A stretch of 64,000 bases of DNA from Linyphia triangularis (GCA_963978545.1 OZ021733.1:34763424-34827423), one strand, 5' to 3'; counted from the first letter of the stretch, positions 12,360-22,965 are shown. Numbers and translations are program-made. The notes: generated by a model from the sequence alone, not told the origin.

Positions 12360-12540
12360 GCCGACCAAACGGTATGGTGGTTAGCTTGCTAGCTTCTAGA
12401 CCTCGAGGTTGCGGGTTCGAGTCCCGTGATAGGCATGGGTGTTTGTAAATGTATGTTGGCTTGTCTAATGACGAATGTTTCTGCTCATTATAGCCCTCGT
12501 GTTGCTGACGGCGCCAGATAATCTGAAAATAACCAACCAT
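12360..12540 (+). repeat. SINE-A copy
   Basis: tRNA-like head (GCCGACCAAACGGTATGGTG, then B box GGGTTCGAGTCCC), body and ATAACCAACC tail. Its 5' side carries the 13-bp flank CTAATCGAGTTTC, but the matching repeat is not at its own 3' end. It is 1.16 kb away at 13518. Confidence 0.9.
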
Positions 12541-12555
12541 TATTGTGCTATTAAA

Positions 12556-13338
12556 ATAGGTCTCTGAGCATACAAACCATACACCCAGATTATGGGGGGG
12601 GGAGGATTATTATAGTTTATATATAAATACAGTTTTTTTCTCGAATTTTTTTTTTTCGATGGTGTCGATAAGGCATGTCAAAGGATGACTCATTTTCAAA
12701 AGTATTATTGAGAGTGTTGTAACTGTAGTCACACTCAACATGCAATATGTTGGAGTTTTCTGGGCTTTCTCCTATACCATACGCAAAACCCGGACAGTTC
12801 CACTTAAAAGAACATTAACTTAAAAGAACCATTCAAAAGAACACTTAAAAGTTCATTTGTAAAACAACAATTTTTCAAGAATTTTAGATTGCAGTGATTG
12901 ACTTTAAATATCATTCTAAAATATAGTCCGACCTAGTACCGTTTTACTCGTTGAGTAATATTGTAAGTTTTTCTAGGTTTATCTCACGATACGCAAGTAC
13001 ATTGCATTTTTAACAAAAAGTCCGCCAGAGAAACATACCTTACTTTTCTAATTATTGTATTAATGCTCTGATTAACCGTGATTGTGCATAAAAATAGGTC
13101 GTTGAGCGTACAAACCAAATGTTGATTGATTGATTTGTACGCTCAACGACCTATTTTTATGCAGAGAAACGACTAATCAGGTCAGTACTTACAGCTTAAC
13201 GTCGATTCTGAGCAACAACGAACATTCGGGATTCAAACCAGGCACCGTTGGCATACGAAGCCAGAACGGTAACCGCACAGCCATCAGGTGGGCCAAACCA
13301 AATGTAATAAACCATTAACGATTTACTTGCCAATCGAA
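12556..13338 (+). repeat. Segmental duplication S, copy 1 (no MITE)
   Basis: It aligns with 33320-34310 from CACCCAGATTATGGGG to GCCAATCGAA. This copy has an unoccupied TTAA at about 12842 (GAACACTTAAAAG) where the other copy carries a 216-bp MITE. Confidence 0.9.
13124..13290 (-). repeat. SINE-B, inverted, in palindromic contact with another SINE-B tail
   Basis: The minus-strand SINE-B head lies near 13285 and the tail near 13124. Immediately before it is a + strand SINE-B tail (13083-13120), so the two tails form a near-perfect hairpin around TTGATTGATTG. The same arrangement exists at 34035-34268. Confidence 0.75.
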
Positions 13339-13517
13339 GCCGACCGAGCGGTGTAGTGGTTATCGTGCTAGCTTCTAGACCGCGAGGTTGCGGGTTCGAG
13401 TCCCGTGTAAGGCATGGGTATTTATAAATGTATGTTTTCTTGTCAAATGACGAATGTTTCGCCGCATTATAGCCCTCGTGTTGCTGACGGAGCCAGATAA
13501 TCTGAAAACAACCAAAT
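13339..13517 (+). repeat. SINE-A copy (right SINE of the composite)
   Basis: Full-length SINE-A. Its 5' flank CCAATCGAA is the same as in the paralogous copy at 34311, but its 3' flank is different sequence beginning CTAATCGAGTTTC. Confidence 0.9.
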
Positions 13518-13565
13518 CTAATCGAGTTTCATGGTCCCGTATTGCGCAGATCCCAGTCATTGCGT

Positions 13566-13745
13566 GTCGACCAAACGGTATAGTGGTTAGCGTGCTAGCT
13601 TCTAGACCGCGAGGTTGCGGGTTCGAGTCCCGTGTTGGCATGGGTGTTTGTAAATGTATGTTGGCTTGTCTAATGACGAATGTTTCGGCGCATTATAGCC
13701 CTCGTGTTGCTGACGGCGCCAGATAATCTGAATACAACCAACCAA
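13566..13745 (+). repeat. SINE-A copy with 14-bp TSD
   Basis: Flanked by the perfect direct repeat CCCAGTCATTGCGT (13552-13565 and 13746-13759). The head GTCGACCAAACGGTATAGTG has the A box; B box GGGTTCGAGTCCC; tail ends ACAACCAACCAA. Confidence 0.95.
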
Positions 13746-13789
13746 CCCAGTCATTGCGTATTACTTCCCAGCTTTCAATGCTTCGCGAA

Positions 13790-13985
13790 CCAGACTCGCT
13801 ATGCTCACTGAAAAGTTCTTTGCTACGCAAACTCAAGCTCGCTTGATACCTAAGCACTAACTGATTTCGCTCACTGAAAGGTTCATTGCTAACCAAGCAC
13901 AGGCTCACTTCGCCCGCTGAATTTTTCATTGCTTCACATACATTGGCTTTTTTGCTCGCTGAAAAGCTCAAGCGTAAGCTCGTTT
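13790..13985. repeat. Degenerate short tandem repeat
   Basis: Four diverged units share CTCACTGAAAAGTTC and TTGCT motifs (about 13795, 13865, 13910, 13952). An open frame on the minus strand across it has no recognisable family. Confidence 0.5.
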
Positions 13986-14039
13986 CCTATAAGAATAATG
14001 TTTGTGAAAAGCAAAATTTGAAGGACAGAACTAGGTATT

Positions 14040-14345
14040 TTTGAAATTTCAGAGTCCTACGCTTATTGGAAGTCCCTTTGTCAAGAAAAACATACAAAAA
14101 TTAAAAACAATTAAAATTTATCATTTTGTTTATCAAAAGTACAATTAGAAAGCTATAAATACTTACGTGGAAAATTTCGTTGTTCTAAGGCCATTATAAG
14201 TCACTTTGTAAAAACGATTTAAACTTTTAAATAAATAAAAAATTCATTAAAATTAGTTCTAATTAACAAAAGCACCATTAAAAGTCCGAAACTACTTATG
14301 TTTAAGATTTCTAAGATGTAAGTATATTGGAAGTCACTTTCTATA
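14040..14345. repeat. Diverged tandem repeat, about 135-bp unit
   Basis: The phrase ATTGGAAGTCACTTT or close variants recurs at about 14067, 14191 and 14328 with AT-rich spacer of similar composition. No coding content. Confidence 0.45.
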
Positions 14346-15203
14346 ATCCAGAAGGATAGAGCCACAGACAGAATCTTTGTTTTATATACATAGATTACAG
14401 CTTTTTATTTATTTTATAACTTTTAATTAAAATATATATTATCATTTCATATGTAATTTTCTAATAAACACAATAGCTCTAAACCTGAACATTCTTTATT
14501 TTTATATTTATTTCAATTCGTTTTAGTTTTTGAAGCAAACAATCATTTGGTTTATGGATGTTAAGTTCATTCTAGGGAGCTATAAATTGTGGAGACAGAG
14601 AACATTTCATTCAATTAAACTAAGTATTAATACAATTTAAATATAAAAATTAATATGTAAATAAAAATATACACTAATATTAAAATTAATTATTTAATTA
14701 TTAGAATTATTTCATTAATAACAATGACAATTTAGGTCGGCATAAATCTAAAATCACCGGGCCATTTTATGTCCCAGTAAGCCCCTGGTTGTGTGATTAA
14801 TAAGCGACAAATGAGTATGAGCTAGACCAAAAATGATCCGAAAATATTCTTTTTAAGTTTACTTTGATTTTTTTATTTTGTTTTAAATATATTACGTGTG
14901 TATAGGGAAATTAAGCGATTAAAAGACAAACTCGTATTTATCAACTTTAATCACCTTCATCAACTGTTTACGAAAATAACCAAGTTTTATTTAATTGACT
15001 GGGGGGTAATGTGAAAGAGTACATTCATTTCTTCACGCCATTAAAAGAATGTCGCCGTCCTCTTTTTTTTTCTTTTTTTTTTAATTTTATTTTAAACTAG
15101 ATCACTGTGTGGTGCCAAGAAATCCGTGGATGTTTTAGTGACAAATTGTGAAGAATCAACAAATTGTTAAGTCAACCCTGATGAAAACAAATGTTTATGT
15201 ATC
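14346..15203. other. AT-rich non-coding stretch
   Basis: Mostly AT-rich with poly-T tracts near 15061-15080. No GNMT N-terminal exon was found here, although that is one place it could lie. Confidence 0.4.
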
Positions 15204-15216
15204 GTAATCAATACGC

Positions 15217-15397
15217 GCCGACCAAACGGTATAGTGGTTAGCGTGCTAGCTTCGAGACCGCGAGGTTGCGGGTTCGAGTCCCGTGTTGGCATGGGTGTTT
15301 GTAAATGTATGTTGGTTTGTCTAATGACGAATGTTTCGGCGCATTATAGCCCTCGTGTTGCTGACGGCGCCAGATAATCTGAATACAACCAACCAAC
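15217..15397 (+). repeat. SINE-A copy with 13-bp TSD
   Basis: Flanked by the perfect direct repeat GTAATCAATACGC (15204-15216 and 15398-15410). It lies about 65 bp upstream of a GNMT exon acceptor. Confidence 0.95.
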
Positions 15398-15476
15398 GTA
15401 ATCAATACGCAATAGTTTATATTTCTTGCGGTATAATTGATTCGAATAAATTTTATGATTTATATTATTTTCACAG

Positions 15477-15604
15477 TATTGTTTCTATAATGCTCTTGGA
15501 AGAGGGCTTTAAGGTTATGAGTGTAGATACAAGTGACAAAATGTTGAAGTACGCTTTGAAGGAGCAGTGGAATAGAAGAAATGAGAGCCCTTTCGATCAA
15601 TGGG
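15477..15604 (+). CDS. Gnmt: Glycine N-methyltransferase exon, SAM-binding fold part
   Basis: GNMT transfers methyl from S-adenosylmethionine to glycine, making sarcosine, in cytosolic methionine metabolism. This exon follows the acceptor TTTTCACAG and ends at GTAAGT, entering with one base of a split codon and leaving with one base. It reads [20 protein letters not shown], then [12 protein letters not shown] and FDQW, matching the human GNMT region SIMLVEEGF through FDKW almost residue for residue. It includes the acidic VDxSDKM segment of the methyltransferase fold. The SAM-binding DVACGTG motif would be in a preceding exon that I could not locate. The next exon in order begins VIEEANW at 18566, and the split codon G+TT gives the conserved valine. 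Confidence 0.9.
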
Positions 15605-15741
15605 GTAAGTTTATGTTAAGTGACAAACACGAATATCGTATTAAATATGTTAAGCTTTTAAGCTAACCTGTTAACTACTCTTTGATCAACGAATCTTCAG
15701 AGTATTCCATTGATTCCAGCTAACGGAAATATTAATATTTA

Positions 15742-15905
15742 AACCCGTAGTGGCTCGGCTAGCTAAGGTGTTGATCTCATGACCGAAAAATGGTGAAATC
15801 GAGTCAACGGACTGCCAAATCACTGGCGTGTTGAACTAAAGATGGCTTTTCCGTGCTCAATCAGCCGAGTCCTCAATGGTTTTTTGTTGGTGTGGCATGG
15901 ATAAT
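15742..15905 (+). repeat. Possible third tRNA-derived repeat
   Basis: TGGCTCGGCTAGCTAAGG resembles an A-box region and GGTGAAATCGAGTC a degenerate B box, about 40 bases apart. Only one copy was seen in the window, so family status is unproven. Confidence 0.25.
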
Positions 15906-16024
15906 GATATAGAGGTGGTGTTGGATTCAGTTTATCTCTCGTTAAATTTCTTTCGAACATACCCTAGTTGATTGTATTGTATGTGTTTTTGCACATGAGT
16001 TGGGAGGGAAGGGGGGGGGGGGGG

Positions 16025-16072
16025 GGTTGTATTCAGATTATCTGGCGCCGTCAGCAACACGAGGGCTATAAT
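16025..16072 (-). repeat. SINE-A 3' fragment
   Basis: Only the tail of SINE-A is present (complement of TATAGCCCTCGTGTTGCTGA through the end), next to a run of about 16 G. Confidence 0.8.
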
Positions 16073-16800
16073 CATGGGGTTTCGAAAAATACAGACTCGC
16101 TACACCAATGAAAAAAAGGAGAGGGATGGGGGGGGGGAGAGAGTAAAAAAAAAATTTCTTCTTATTAAAAAAGTTTTCAAATCATTGTCCAAATCTACGG
16201 GATAAGGAAAATTTCTTAAGAATTCTATTAAAAGGAAAAAAGGAAGGAAAAAAAAAAGGGGGGGGGGGCAGGAAAATGTCCTAAACACATGGAAATTGAA
16301 AGGGTCTGATATAATTGTAAAATATATGGATGCAATATTTTCGGAGAAACTTTTCGGGTGTAGCAAACAAGATAGGATCAATTTCAGTGGAGGCATCCCC
16401 TCGAAATATTTCAAACATACACTGCCAAAAATAAGCATTAAAGAAACTTCCATAAACATTTAATATATTTTTTCCTAAATAGCTGTGTCTCTTAATGTTT
16501 GTATTGCATTAATGTTTTTATATACATAATGATACCAACACCGTCCGAGTCTGTAAATCTGCGGATAAAATTGGTATTTTTTCGTCTTCATCTGGCGATT
16601 CTTTCAACACTATCTGGCGATTCTTTTTCAACTTGAACAGAATTTCCTCATATTTTTCATCTTTTCTTCTTTTGCAAAACAAAAACATTGTCTCACTTTG
16701 AGTTTTGCGTTTGCTACCAGCACTCATTTTAATTACTCTCAATTATCCATTTATTAACATAGGGTAATGAAAGTATAGTTTTCAATTAAAAAAATTCGAA
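16073..16800. other. Low-complexity non-coding stretch
   Basis: Purine-rich runs (G8-G10, A8-A9) alternate with ordinary sequence. Open frames here (for example 16100-16459 minus) come from homopurine runs and show no family motif. Confidence 0.45.
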
Positions 16801-16804
16801 TTTT

Positions 16805-17465
16805 TTGCCTTTCTCCACGTTTTGGAACATCCAACTGAAAAAAAAAATTTCATAGAAACATTTCTGCCGGTGTGTCTGTCGTGGTCAGCACAACTCCCGA
16901 ACCATTTGACCTACGATGTTCAAATTTGGAGTACAGGTTAGTGGGGGCCATTGAACCTGCCCATTAAGGTTTTCGACAAAATTGCGCATGTGCAAAACAT
17001 AAAAAAAAAATCCCGTTCTTTAGCATTCACTAAAACGCGGCTCTAACGATTTTGATGAAAATCTCTATGATAATGCTTCTTAAGATGTTTTAAACATCCC
17101 CATCTCCGAAATTCACATAAAAATTTTATAGAGGTGTAAAAAGATGAAAAACGAGTGTCTTCAACATCGAGATCTCCTCCCTTGAGGATCGCTCATCAAC
17201 AACCGTTTTTCTCCTCTTCCCTCTTTTACTAACAATAAAAAATATTGCAAGAATTTTTGAAAAATACATTCTCACATTCGTCATTGTAGCGTTTTTTTTT
17301 TTTTTTTTTTTTTTTTTTTTGGCCTTCGTAAGAGTTATCTGTAAAAATATCACTAAGCGCCATTATTTCAAATAAATTAAAATAGTATTAACACTAGTCC
17401 ACGTCAAATTTAAATGTGCTGACCATTATTATAGTGTAATTGAAAGTTGTGCAATGTGCCACTCC
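16805..17465 (+). repeat. Dispersed repeat R2, copy 1
   Basis: It aligns with 49925-50760. Shared phrases include CGGCTCTAACGATTTT, a TTCAACA…TCTC stretch, ATCGCTCATCAAC and ATTATAGTGTAATTGAAAG. A pure T run of about 30 lies at 17291-17320. Element class unknown; it also contains a phrase like CTCCCGAACCATTTGACCTA. Confidence 0.65.
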
Positions 17466-17479
17466 CCTAGTTTACATTC

Positions 17480-18190
17480 GGTTATTGTTTAGTGTTTGAG
17501 TTTTCTATACAGCGCAATGTCCACTCAGAACTTATGTTTCCCGTGATGGAGAGTCCATTTCTTCAGCCTCGTACGGGTATAGCGCGTAATTATCATCAAA
17601 TGGTACATTAAATGGCAAGTTTACTCTTCTGGTGAAAAATTCATGGATAGTCTTGCAGTTTGTATGGCTTTTGATTACCTTAGTAAAACACTGCTCACTG
17701 AATAATCTCAATAACGAAATTTAATTGATAATTTGAGTAGTAATCAACAAAGAGTTGATTAGGGAAAATTGCAGAATATTTGTTTAATTCTTTCTCAACT
17801 TAATGGGTTGGGGTTTGAACCCCCAAAACCTCCCTCGTTACGCCTATGGTCTTTACGTCAACGATGACTAAAGTCAAGTCTGTAGCACTTATGTTCCCGC
17901 GATAAAGACTCCATTTATCCAGTCTGTGTAGCGCGTATAGTTGTCTGCGAATCGCATACAGTTTGCAAGACGTTCAATATGGTACATTAGTTGTATAAAT
18001 GTCTTTCACTTTGGTATAGCTTTTGATTAAATTAGCAAAACACTGAATAATTACTAGTAAGGAAATTTAATGGATACTTTGAGTAATAACCAACAGAGTT
18101 GGTTGGGGGAAAAAAGTAGTAAATTTTCTTAATTTTTCTCAACCTAATGGGGGTGTTCGAACCCCCAAAACCCATCCCTCGTTACGCTAA
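17480..18190 (+). repeat. Two-unit tandem repeat, about 350 bp each
   Basis: Units at about 17480-17845 and 17850-18190 share CACTTATGTT-like starts, GTAGCGCGTA, GGTACATTA, AGCTTTTGATTA, and ends reading GAACCCCCAAAACC then CCTCGTTACGC. Read on the complement, the ends resemble transposon termini of the GGCGTAACGAGGG type. Diverged, so not recent. Confidence 0.65.
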
Positions 18191-18194
18191 TGGC

Positions 18195-18328
18195 TATATT
18201 GCGCCGAAACATTCGTCAATAGACAAGCTAACATACATTTAGAAACACCCATAACTAACACGGGACTTGAACCCGTAACCTCGCGGTATAGAAGCTAGCA
18301 CGCTAACCACTATACCGTTTGGTCGGCG
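18195..18328 (-). repeat. SINE-A, 3'-truncated, inverted
   Basis: Complement of the SINE-A head and body, from GCCGACCAAACGG at 18328 down to the GCGCAATATA region. The 3' tail is missing. A G run follows at 18332. Confidence 0.9.
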
Positions 18329-18565
18329 TTGGGGGGGGGGGGACTATTGTGAACGATAAAAAAAAAATATGTTGAATATTTATTGGTATATTCGCGTTGC
18401 ATTGTATATTGCATTGCCAAAGAAGTTAATGAATCCATTCGTTAATATTATTACTGTGAATTTCTGAATCTTATTTTTTATATTTTACTTTGATTAAAAA
18501 AAGCTAATTGGTTGACTCTTCCTTGTGGTATTTAACTGAATCTTAATTTTGTATTTTACTTTTAG

Positions 18566-18811
18566 TTATAGAAGAAGCTAATTGGTTGACTTTGCCTGAT
18601 GATATTCACAAGCCAAATGGAGGATTTGATTCTGTGATTTTCTTGGGAAACTCTTTTGCTCATTTATTTGATTTGAAGGGTGACAAGTCAGACATCAAGC
18701 TAGCAATAAAGAATTTCCATGAAATGCTCAAACCAAATGGCTATCTTCTTATAGAGCACAGGAACAATGATTATACATTGAAATACGGGCAACCATACTA
18801 TTTATTACAAT
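18566..18811 (+). CDS. Gnmt: Glycine N-methyltransferase middle exon with 8-bp deletion
   Basis: After TTTTAG the exon reads IEEANWLTLPDDIHKPNGGF, FLGNSFAHLFDLKGDKSD and LKPNGYLLIEHRNNDYTL. This is the GNMT region containing the LGNSFAHL motif and the segment that is DHRNYD in the human protein. It is open to the GTAAGT donor. Compared with the upstream copy, which keeps IYYN in frame and exits in phase 0, eight bases are missing near 18795. The last codons here are therefore frame-shifted (PYYLLQ) and the exon exits in phase 1, while the next exon expects phase 0. If the assembly is right, the transcript would be out of frame beyond this point. An unrecognised alternative donor could change that, but I see none that restores phase. 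Confidence 0.85.
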
Positions 18812-18977
18812 GTAAGTAAAGATAACGATATTATTTCATAATTTTATTAAATAAACAGTTGTAGCAACAAAAAAAAAAAAAAAAAAAAAAAAAACCTAGT
18901 GTAAAACACCGGCCCAAGTTCATTAATTCTTTCAGTAACTATGAAAAACCCTCTGAAGAAAACGTTTCTGTCTTTAT

Positions 18978-19146
18978 TGGTTGGTTTGTATCCTCACTGA
19001 CTTAATTCTGTGCACAATAAAGGCTAATAAGACCATGACCTATAACTTAACGTGGATTTTGGACATCCGTACCAATCCCAGGATTCGAGCCCGGCACCTG
19101 AGACATGCGAGCCTAGAATGCTAAACGCACAGACATCAAATGGACC
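18978..19146 (-). repeat. SINE-B, inverted, uninterrupted
   Basis: Paralogue of the split SINE-B at 5549-5906. Inverted B box in GGATTCGAGCCCGG, tail TTGGTTGGTTTG at its left end. Confidence 0.7.
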
Positions 19147-20044
19147 GTTTCTCATCTTTAAATTTTGACTATTTAGTCCAGATGCTGTTGCGATGTTTCA
19201 ACGTTGTATTGGTATTTTGCAGCCCTTGCGTAAGAATATATGCAACGTAGCTAACAAATCAACTTATATTAATTATCCATAAAAGGGAATACGACTTAAA
19301 AGTGCGACAAGTTATATTTAGTAAATAGTATTTTCAAATGCTTGGATATATAAAATAATAATAAACAGATTGTCAAAACATTTAAGTTTTGATAAAACTA
19401 AGGACTCACATAAGCTGACTCTTCTATTAAGGAATAAAACATACTTTAACAAAACAATTGTACAATTACAAACAAATGCATACTTTTTCTAAAGGTAATT
19501 TTTCCCATTAAAAATTGAAGTAAAACTTTTTAAATAATTTAACTCATCGAAATTTGTAAAAAATGCTGTCTAATAGCAACCTTTAGAAATTTTTTTTGCA
19601 CAGCTTTATCTCAACCAAGCATAATGGATTTAGTAAAACTATTTGCTTAACATCACAGGTTTTCCGTGGATATATCATTATCATTGTGTTAAATTATAGT
19701 TGATAATTTTTATTCATTTGACGCCTTTTAAAGTAGCGCAGAATGTTGTACGTTTTAAGTAAAATTCAAGAAACAAAAGGAATATGGAAAATAATATCCT
19801 AACTATATGGATACAAAACATTTTTGAAAACATAAATTCGATTAGATAGTTGATATGTATGATATCTTTGATCTCTTCTGTTTCAATATCATCAAATTGT
19901 TACTTTTCGACAATTTTTCGAAATCGTTGCCAGTTTATATCATTCTAATTTTATGTCAATCTAACATATTAACTCTTGGCAACAATTCTTCTTAGTTCAG
20001 TACTCACGAACTAGGAAATAAACTTTTATGAAGTATCTTATCTT

Positions 20045-20637
20045 CTTTATTATTAGTGTGTAGGTTTACTCAAATAAATAAAGCTTGTTGATTTTGTGTT
20101 GATTTCTGCGTTTCCATACAGAGTAAACACATTAAAGACATCCAGACTTCAGTAATGCATATGGGGGAAAATCCGACAATGGTGATGCTTGATTACACTA
20201 TCGACATCTCTGATATTATAGGAAGTTTCAATCGCACTGATTCCAAATATACAAAGAAATTAAGATATCATGCAACACCCGTGGAGTAAGTTAACCAATA
20301 TTCTGTCACAAATTATGCAGTGAAAAATCGGAAATTTTAGAAGCTAAACTTATTCAGTGTGACGCTTTTTAAATTTAGATTTTTTTTTCAAGTAAAATTC
20401 GTTGCAGTTTTTGCATTTTGAATATTTTGCTTAGGTGTTTTTGCGGCACATGTTACTCGTGGACCTCGTGGTTTTTTTCTTCTTCTTTTAACCGTCTAAT
20501 CGGTCAAAAAAAACATTATCTTCTCTAAATGTCTGATTTTAAATCGAACTATGAAGTATAAAAAATATTATCTATCAGTCAAGAAGTAAACTATAGTATT
20601 TCAACAGTTCCTAGGATAACCTTGAAATCGTATATTA
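20045..20637 (+). repeat. Duplicated GNMT block, copy 2, right part
   Basis: Paralogous to 9325-9915. The match ends near 20637, where copy 1 continues into the (TA)n tract and this copy into a T/G-rich stretch. Confidence 0.9.
20122..20285 (+). CDS. Gnmt: Glycine N-methyltransferase penultimate exon
   Basis: Acceptor CCATACAG, donor GTAAGTT, 164 nt, open in phase 0 entry. It reads SKHIKDIQTSVMHM, then NPTMVMLDYTIDIS and KYTKKLRYHATPV. It corresponds to the human stretch ending in HMVTLDYT, plus a longer linker before FRLSYYPH. It leaves two bases (GA) that join the first base of the exon at 22481. The upstream copy (9411-9574) differs at several positions (for example GRYHG instead of LRYHA) but has lost its acceptor. 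Confidence 0.85.
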
Positions 20638-21748
20638 ATATTAAAGTGTTTTTTTGTTTGTTTTTTTGTTGTTTTTTTTGTATGCACGTTTTATCTTTCA
20701 TTGCTTTGAAATTTCCGTTAAACCTCCTCTGGAACTCCTTTTCAATTTGTTAAAGATAACAGGCAAGTTTTATTTTCAATCACTATGTAATTGAAAAAGT
20801 TTCTTAGCTTACTACGTTTTTACTGGTTCATATGTTAATGATTTATGAGCTTTAGATTGTTATTTTACCTCTTCATATTTTTTATTTTTGTAGGTCATAA
20901 ACTTTTTAAATGTTTATGCACATTTAAATAAAAAGTTTTTTTTTTTCAAAATGCAGAAAATTACAACTAATTTGTATAAGATGTGTTTGTTAGTTAATCA
21001 AATACTGTTTGACCAAGCCTACAAATTTTTTTATTTCCTCCCGAAGCCATTTTTTTTATTAAATTTATTTTTTCTTAACAACAGCAAAAAATAAATAAAT
21101 AAATAAATAACCTAAGAGTATAGCAAAAAAAAAAAAAAAACTAAAAAAAAAAACTACTTTAGATGTGGCTCATTTAGCATTGAGCGAATAAGGCCGAAGT
21201 TGCATTTCTATGTTAAAAAGGTGTTTAATTTATATGCTTATTTAAATCACAATTGTCATTGAAATAAATAATACTCCATTCCATTTGAAAGATATTGAAT
21301 AAAAACTAAAAAGGGATTCTATATTCTGGATCGTGACAAATTGCTCTTACTTTCGACTTGATCATAGAGAAAACAATGCTCAAATTACTGAAACGTGATG
21401 CTTATGCATTACTTGGTTAATATTTCTTCGAATCGAAGAGCTCTCAATGGTATATCTATTGTCCTTTTAAGGACAAATTAGCAACTGAATAAGTCGAGGG
21501 ATAAGGTAGCTATAGCTTTATTTTTTGCAAACTTGTTTCTTCTGTATGGGTTTAAATATCATGCTTTCAATTTACCGGACAAGCAAATAAAACGAAAGTT
21601 AATTTAAGACTCATATATCCATCACTTTTACAGACTAAATTAACTGGTAATATTACTTGAAGCACCCTTTTCCACAGTGGGTGACTAGGGAAAGTATAAT
21701 AAAAATTATTTGATATTGAGAGCAATTGCGGCTTGGCGGATACGAAGG
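20638..21748. other. GNMT intron sequence
   Basis: AT-rich, with T/G runs at about 20645-20680 and a short (AATA)n stretch near 21090. No other structure was seen. Confidence 0.45.
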
Positions 21749-21756
21749 GTGAACTC

Positions 21757-22211
21757 TAGAGATCGGCAATATATCGATAAGACAAAATTAAAAAAAAATA
21801 TCGATATTAAAAATATCGATAAAAGTCACCGATATATCGATATTTTCAAACATTTTTAGTTTTTTTCATGATCGTTTAATAGTTCCATCTGTTTTTTAGT
21901 TCCATGTGTTCTCTCTATTCCTGGAAAATGTTTAGATTTTTATTTGTTAGTCATCAAATATATCTAAATTTTTCTTAAAATCATTGCACCAATTAAGCGA
22001 AAATATAGCTTTTTTTTGCAATAGATCCATTTTAGTTGGAAAAGTAGTCACTTTACAAAAAACAATCATGAAAAGTAGAAATTTTCCCCGAAAAACTTCG
22101 TTATGAGCAAATTTGAAAATCGAATAAAAATCATGTATTGATAAATCGATATTTTATCCTATGCAACGATATAGTATCGATATTTATTTTGATCGATATT
22201 TCTGACCTCTA
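21757..22211. mobile_element. hAT-type MITE rich in ATCGAT motifs
   Basis: Perfect 8-bp TSD GTGAACTC (21749-21756 and 22212-22219). Ends are inverted: TAGAGATCGGCAATATATCG on the left and TAGAGGTCAGAAATATCG on the complement of the right. TAGAG fits the hAT terminal pattern YARNG. Multiple ATCGATAT blocks lie within 80 bp of each end. No coding content. It sits in the last GNMT intron. Confidence 0.85.
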
Positions 22212-22480
22212 GTGAACTCAACAAAAGGTGCTTGTCAGAAAAACGTGTTTGAAAAGTTTTCCATTAAATTATTTTTTCATGTTTTGTGTTATTCTAATAA
22301 GTTTTTTGAGAAGGAAAGAAGGCGAACTCAACACGATAATATATTTCAGAATCTGTGAAAAGTTTAGATTCGGATAGCGAAAAAAAAATTTATTTTTTTG
22401 ACCCGATGTTGAGTCGCCCTTTGTATCCGCAACGCCTCAATTGCATACATATTTTTTAACAATGTGCATTTCCTTTTTAG

Positions 22481-22652
22481 TCATTTTAGGCTTTCGTATT
22501 ATCCACACCAGTTAGATGACTTCTCAGATATGTTGAAAGAAATGTTTGGAAAAGATAGCAAACATGAAGTTTATGGTGATTTCAAGCCATTGACTGAGGT
22601 GGAAGACCCCGCCTTTTATTTCCACCTCATACAGAAAACATGCGAAGAGTGA
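22481..22652 (+). CDS. Gnmt: Glycine N-methyltransferase last exon
   Basis: After the acceptor CCTTTTTAG the exon reads HFRLSYYPHQLDDFSDML, EMFGKDSKHEVYGDFKPL and DPAFYFHLIQKTCEE, then TGA at 22650-22652. This is the GNMT C-terminus (human FRLSYYPH, GDFKP and a final YFIHVLKR). The first base completes a codon from the exon ending at 20285. It is the only copy of this exon in the window. Confidence 0.92.
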
Positions 22653-22965
22653 TTGTTTTATATCACGCTTGACGACTTAGTTCACTAATTTATAATAATA
22701 ATTGGTTGTATTATCTATATAACGTCATAATAACTGACATCTTACGTTGATGAGTGTTCGGATATATTGTAAATTATTACATGGATTATTATGTGTTATG
22801 TTAACACAAATGTATTATATAATTCAAGTTTATATGTACATTGTACAGCATGTGTAATGTATTAACTCTCATGCACGGAACTATATATAATTATAACCGA
22901 AACCCAAACCCAATATCTGTAACCTTATTCGAGAGGCATGCAATTTATTACTTGTGCTATAATAT

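Larger units (their letters stand above)
12360..13517 (+). mobile_element. SINE-insert-SINE composite bounded by one 13-bp TSD
   Basis: CTAATCGAGTTTC occurs at 12347-12359, directly before the first SINE-A, and again at 13518-13530, directly after the second SINE-A. Neither SINE has this repeat on its inner side. The whole 1,158-bp unit therefore behaves as a single insertion, or as a SINE that later absorbed an insert by SINE-SINE recombination. The insert is the segment shared with 33320-34310. Confidence 0.65.
18415..19935 (+). repeat. Duplicated GNMT block, copy 2, left part
   Basis: Paralogous to 4985-6690, covering intron, exon and intron. It lacks the SINE-A that interrupts the other copy. 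The 2.6 kb that follow the match in copy 1 are replaced here by about 110 bp. Confidence 0.9.

Noticed and set aside
12360..12435. tRNA genes at the heads of SINE-A copies
   Set aside because: A and B boxes are present, but acceptor stems do not pair and each head is fused to the same body, tail and TSD. They are SINE promoters, not tRNAs.
16100..16459. 119-codon minus-strand frame
   Set aside because: Rich in F, L, P and S because of purine-rich low-complexity runs. No family resemblance.
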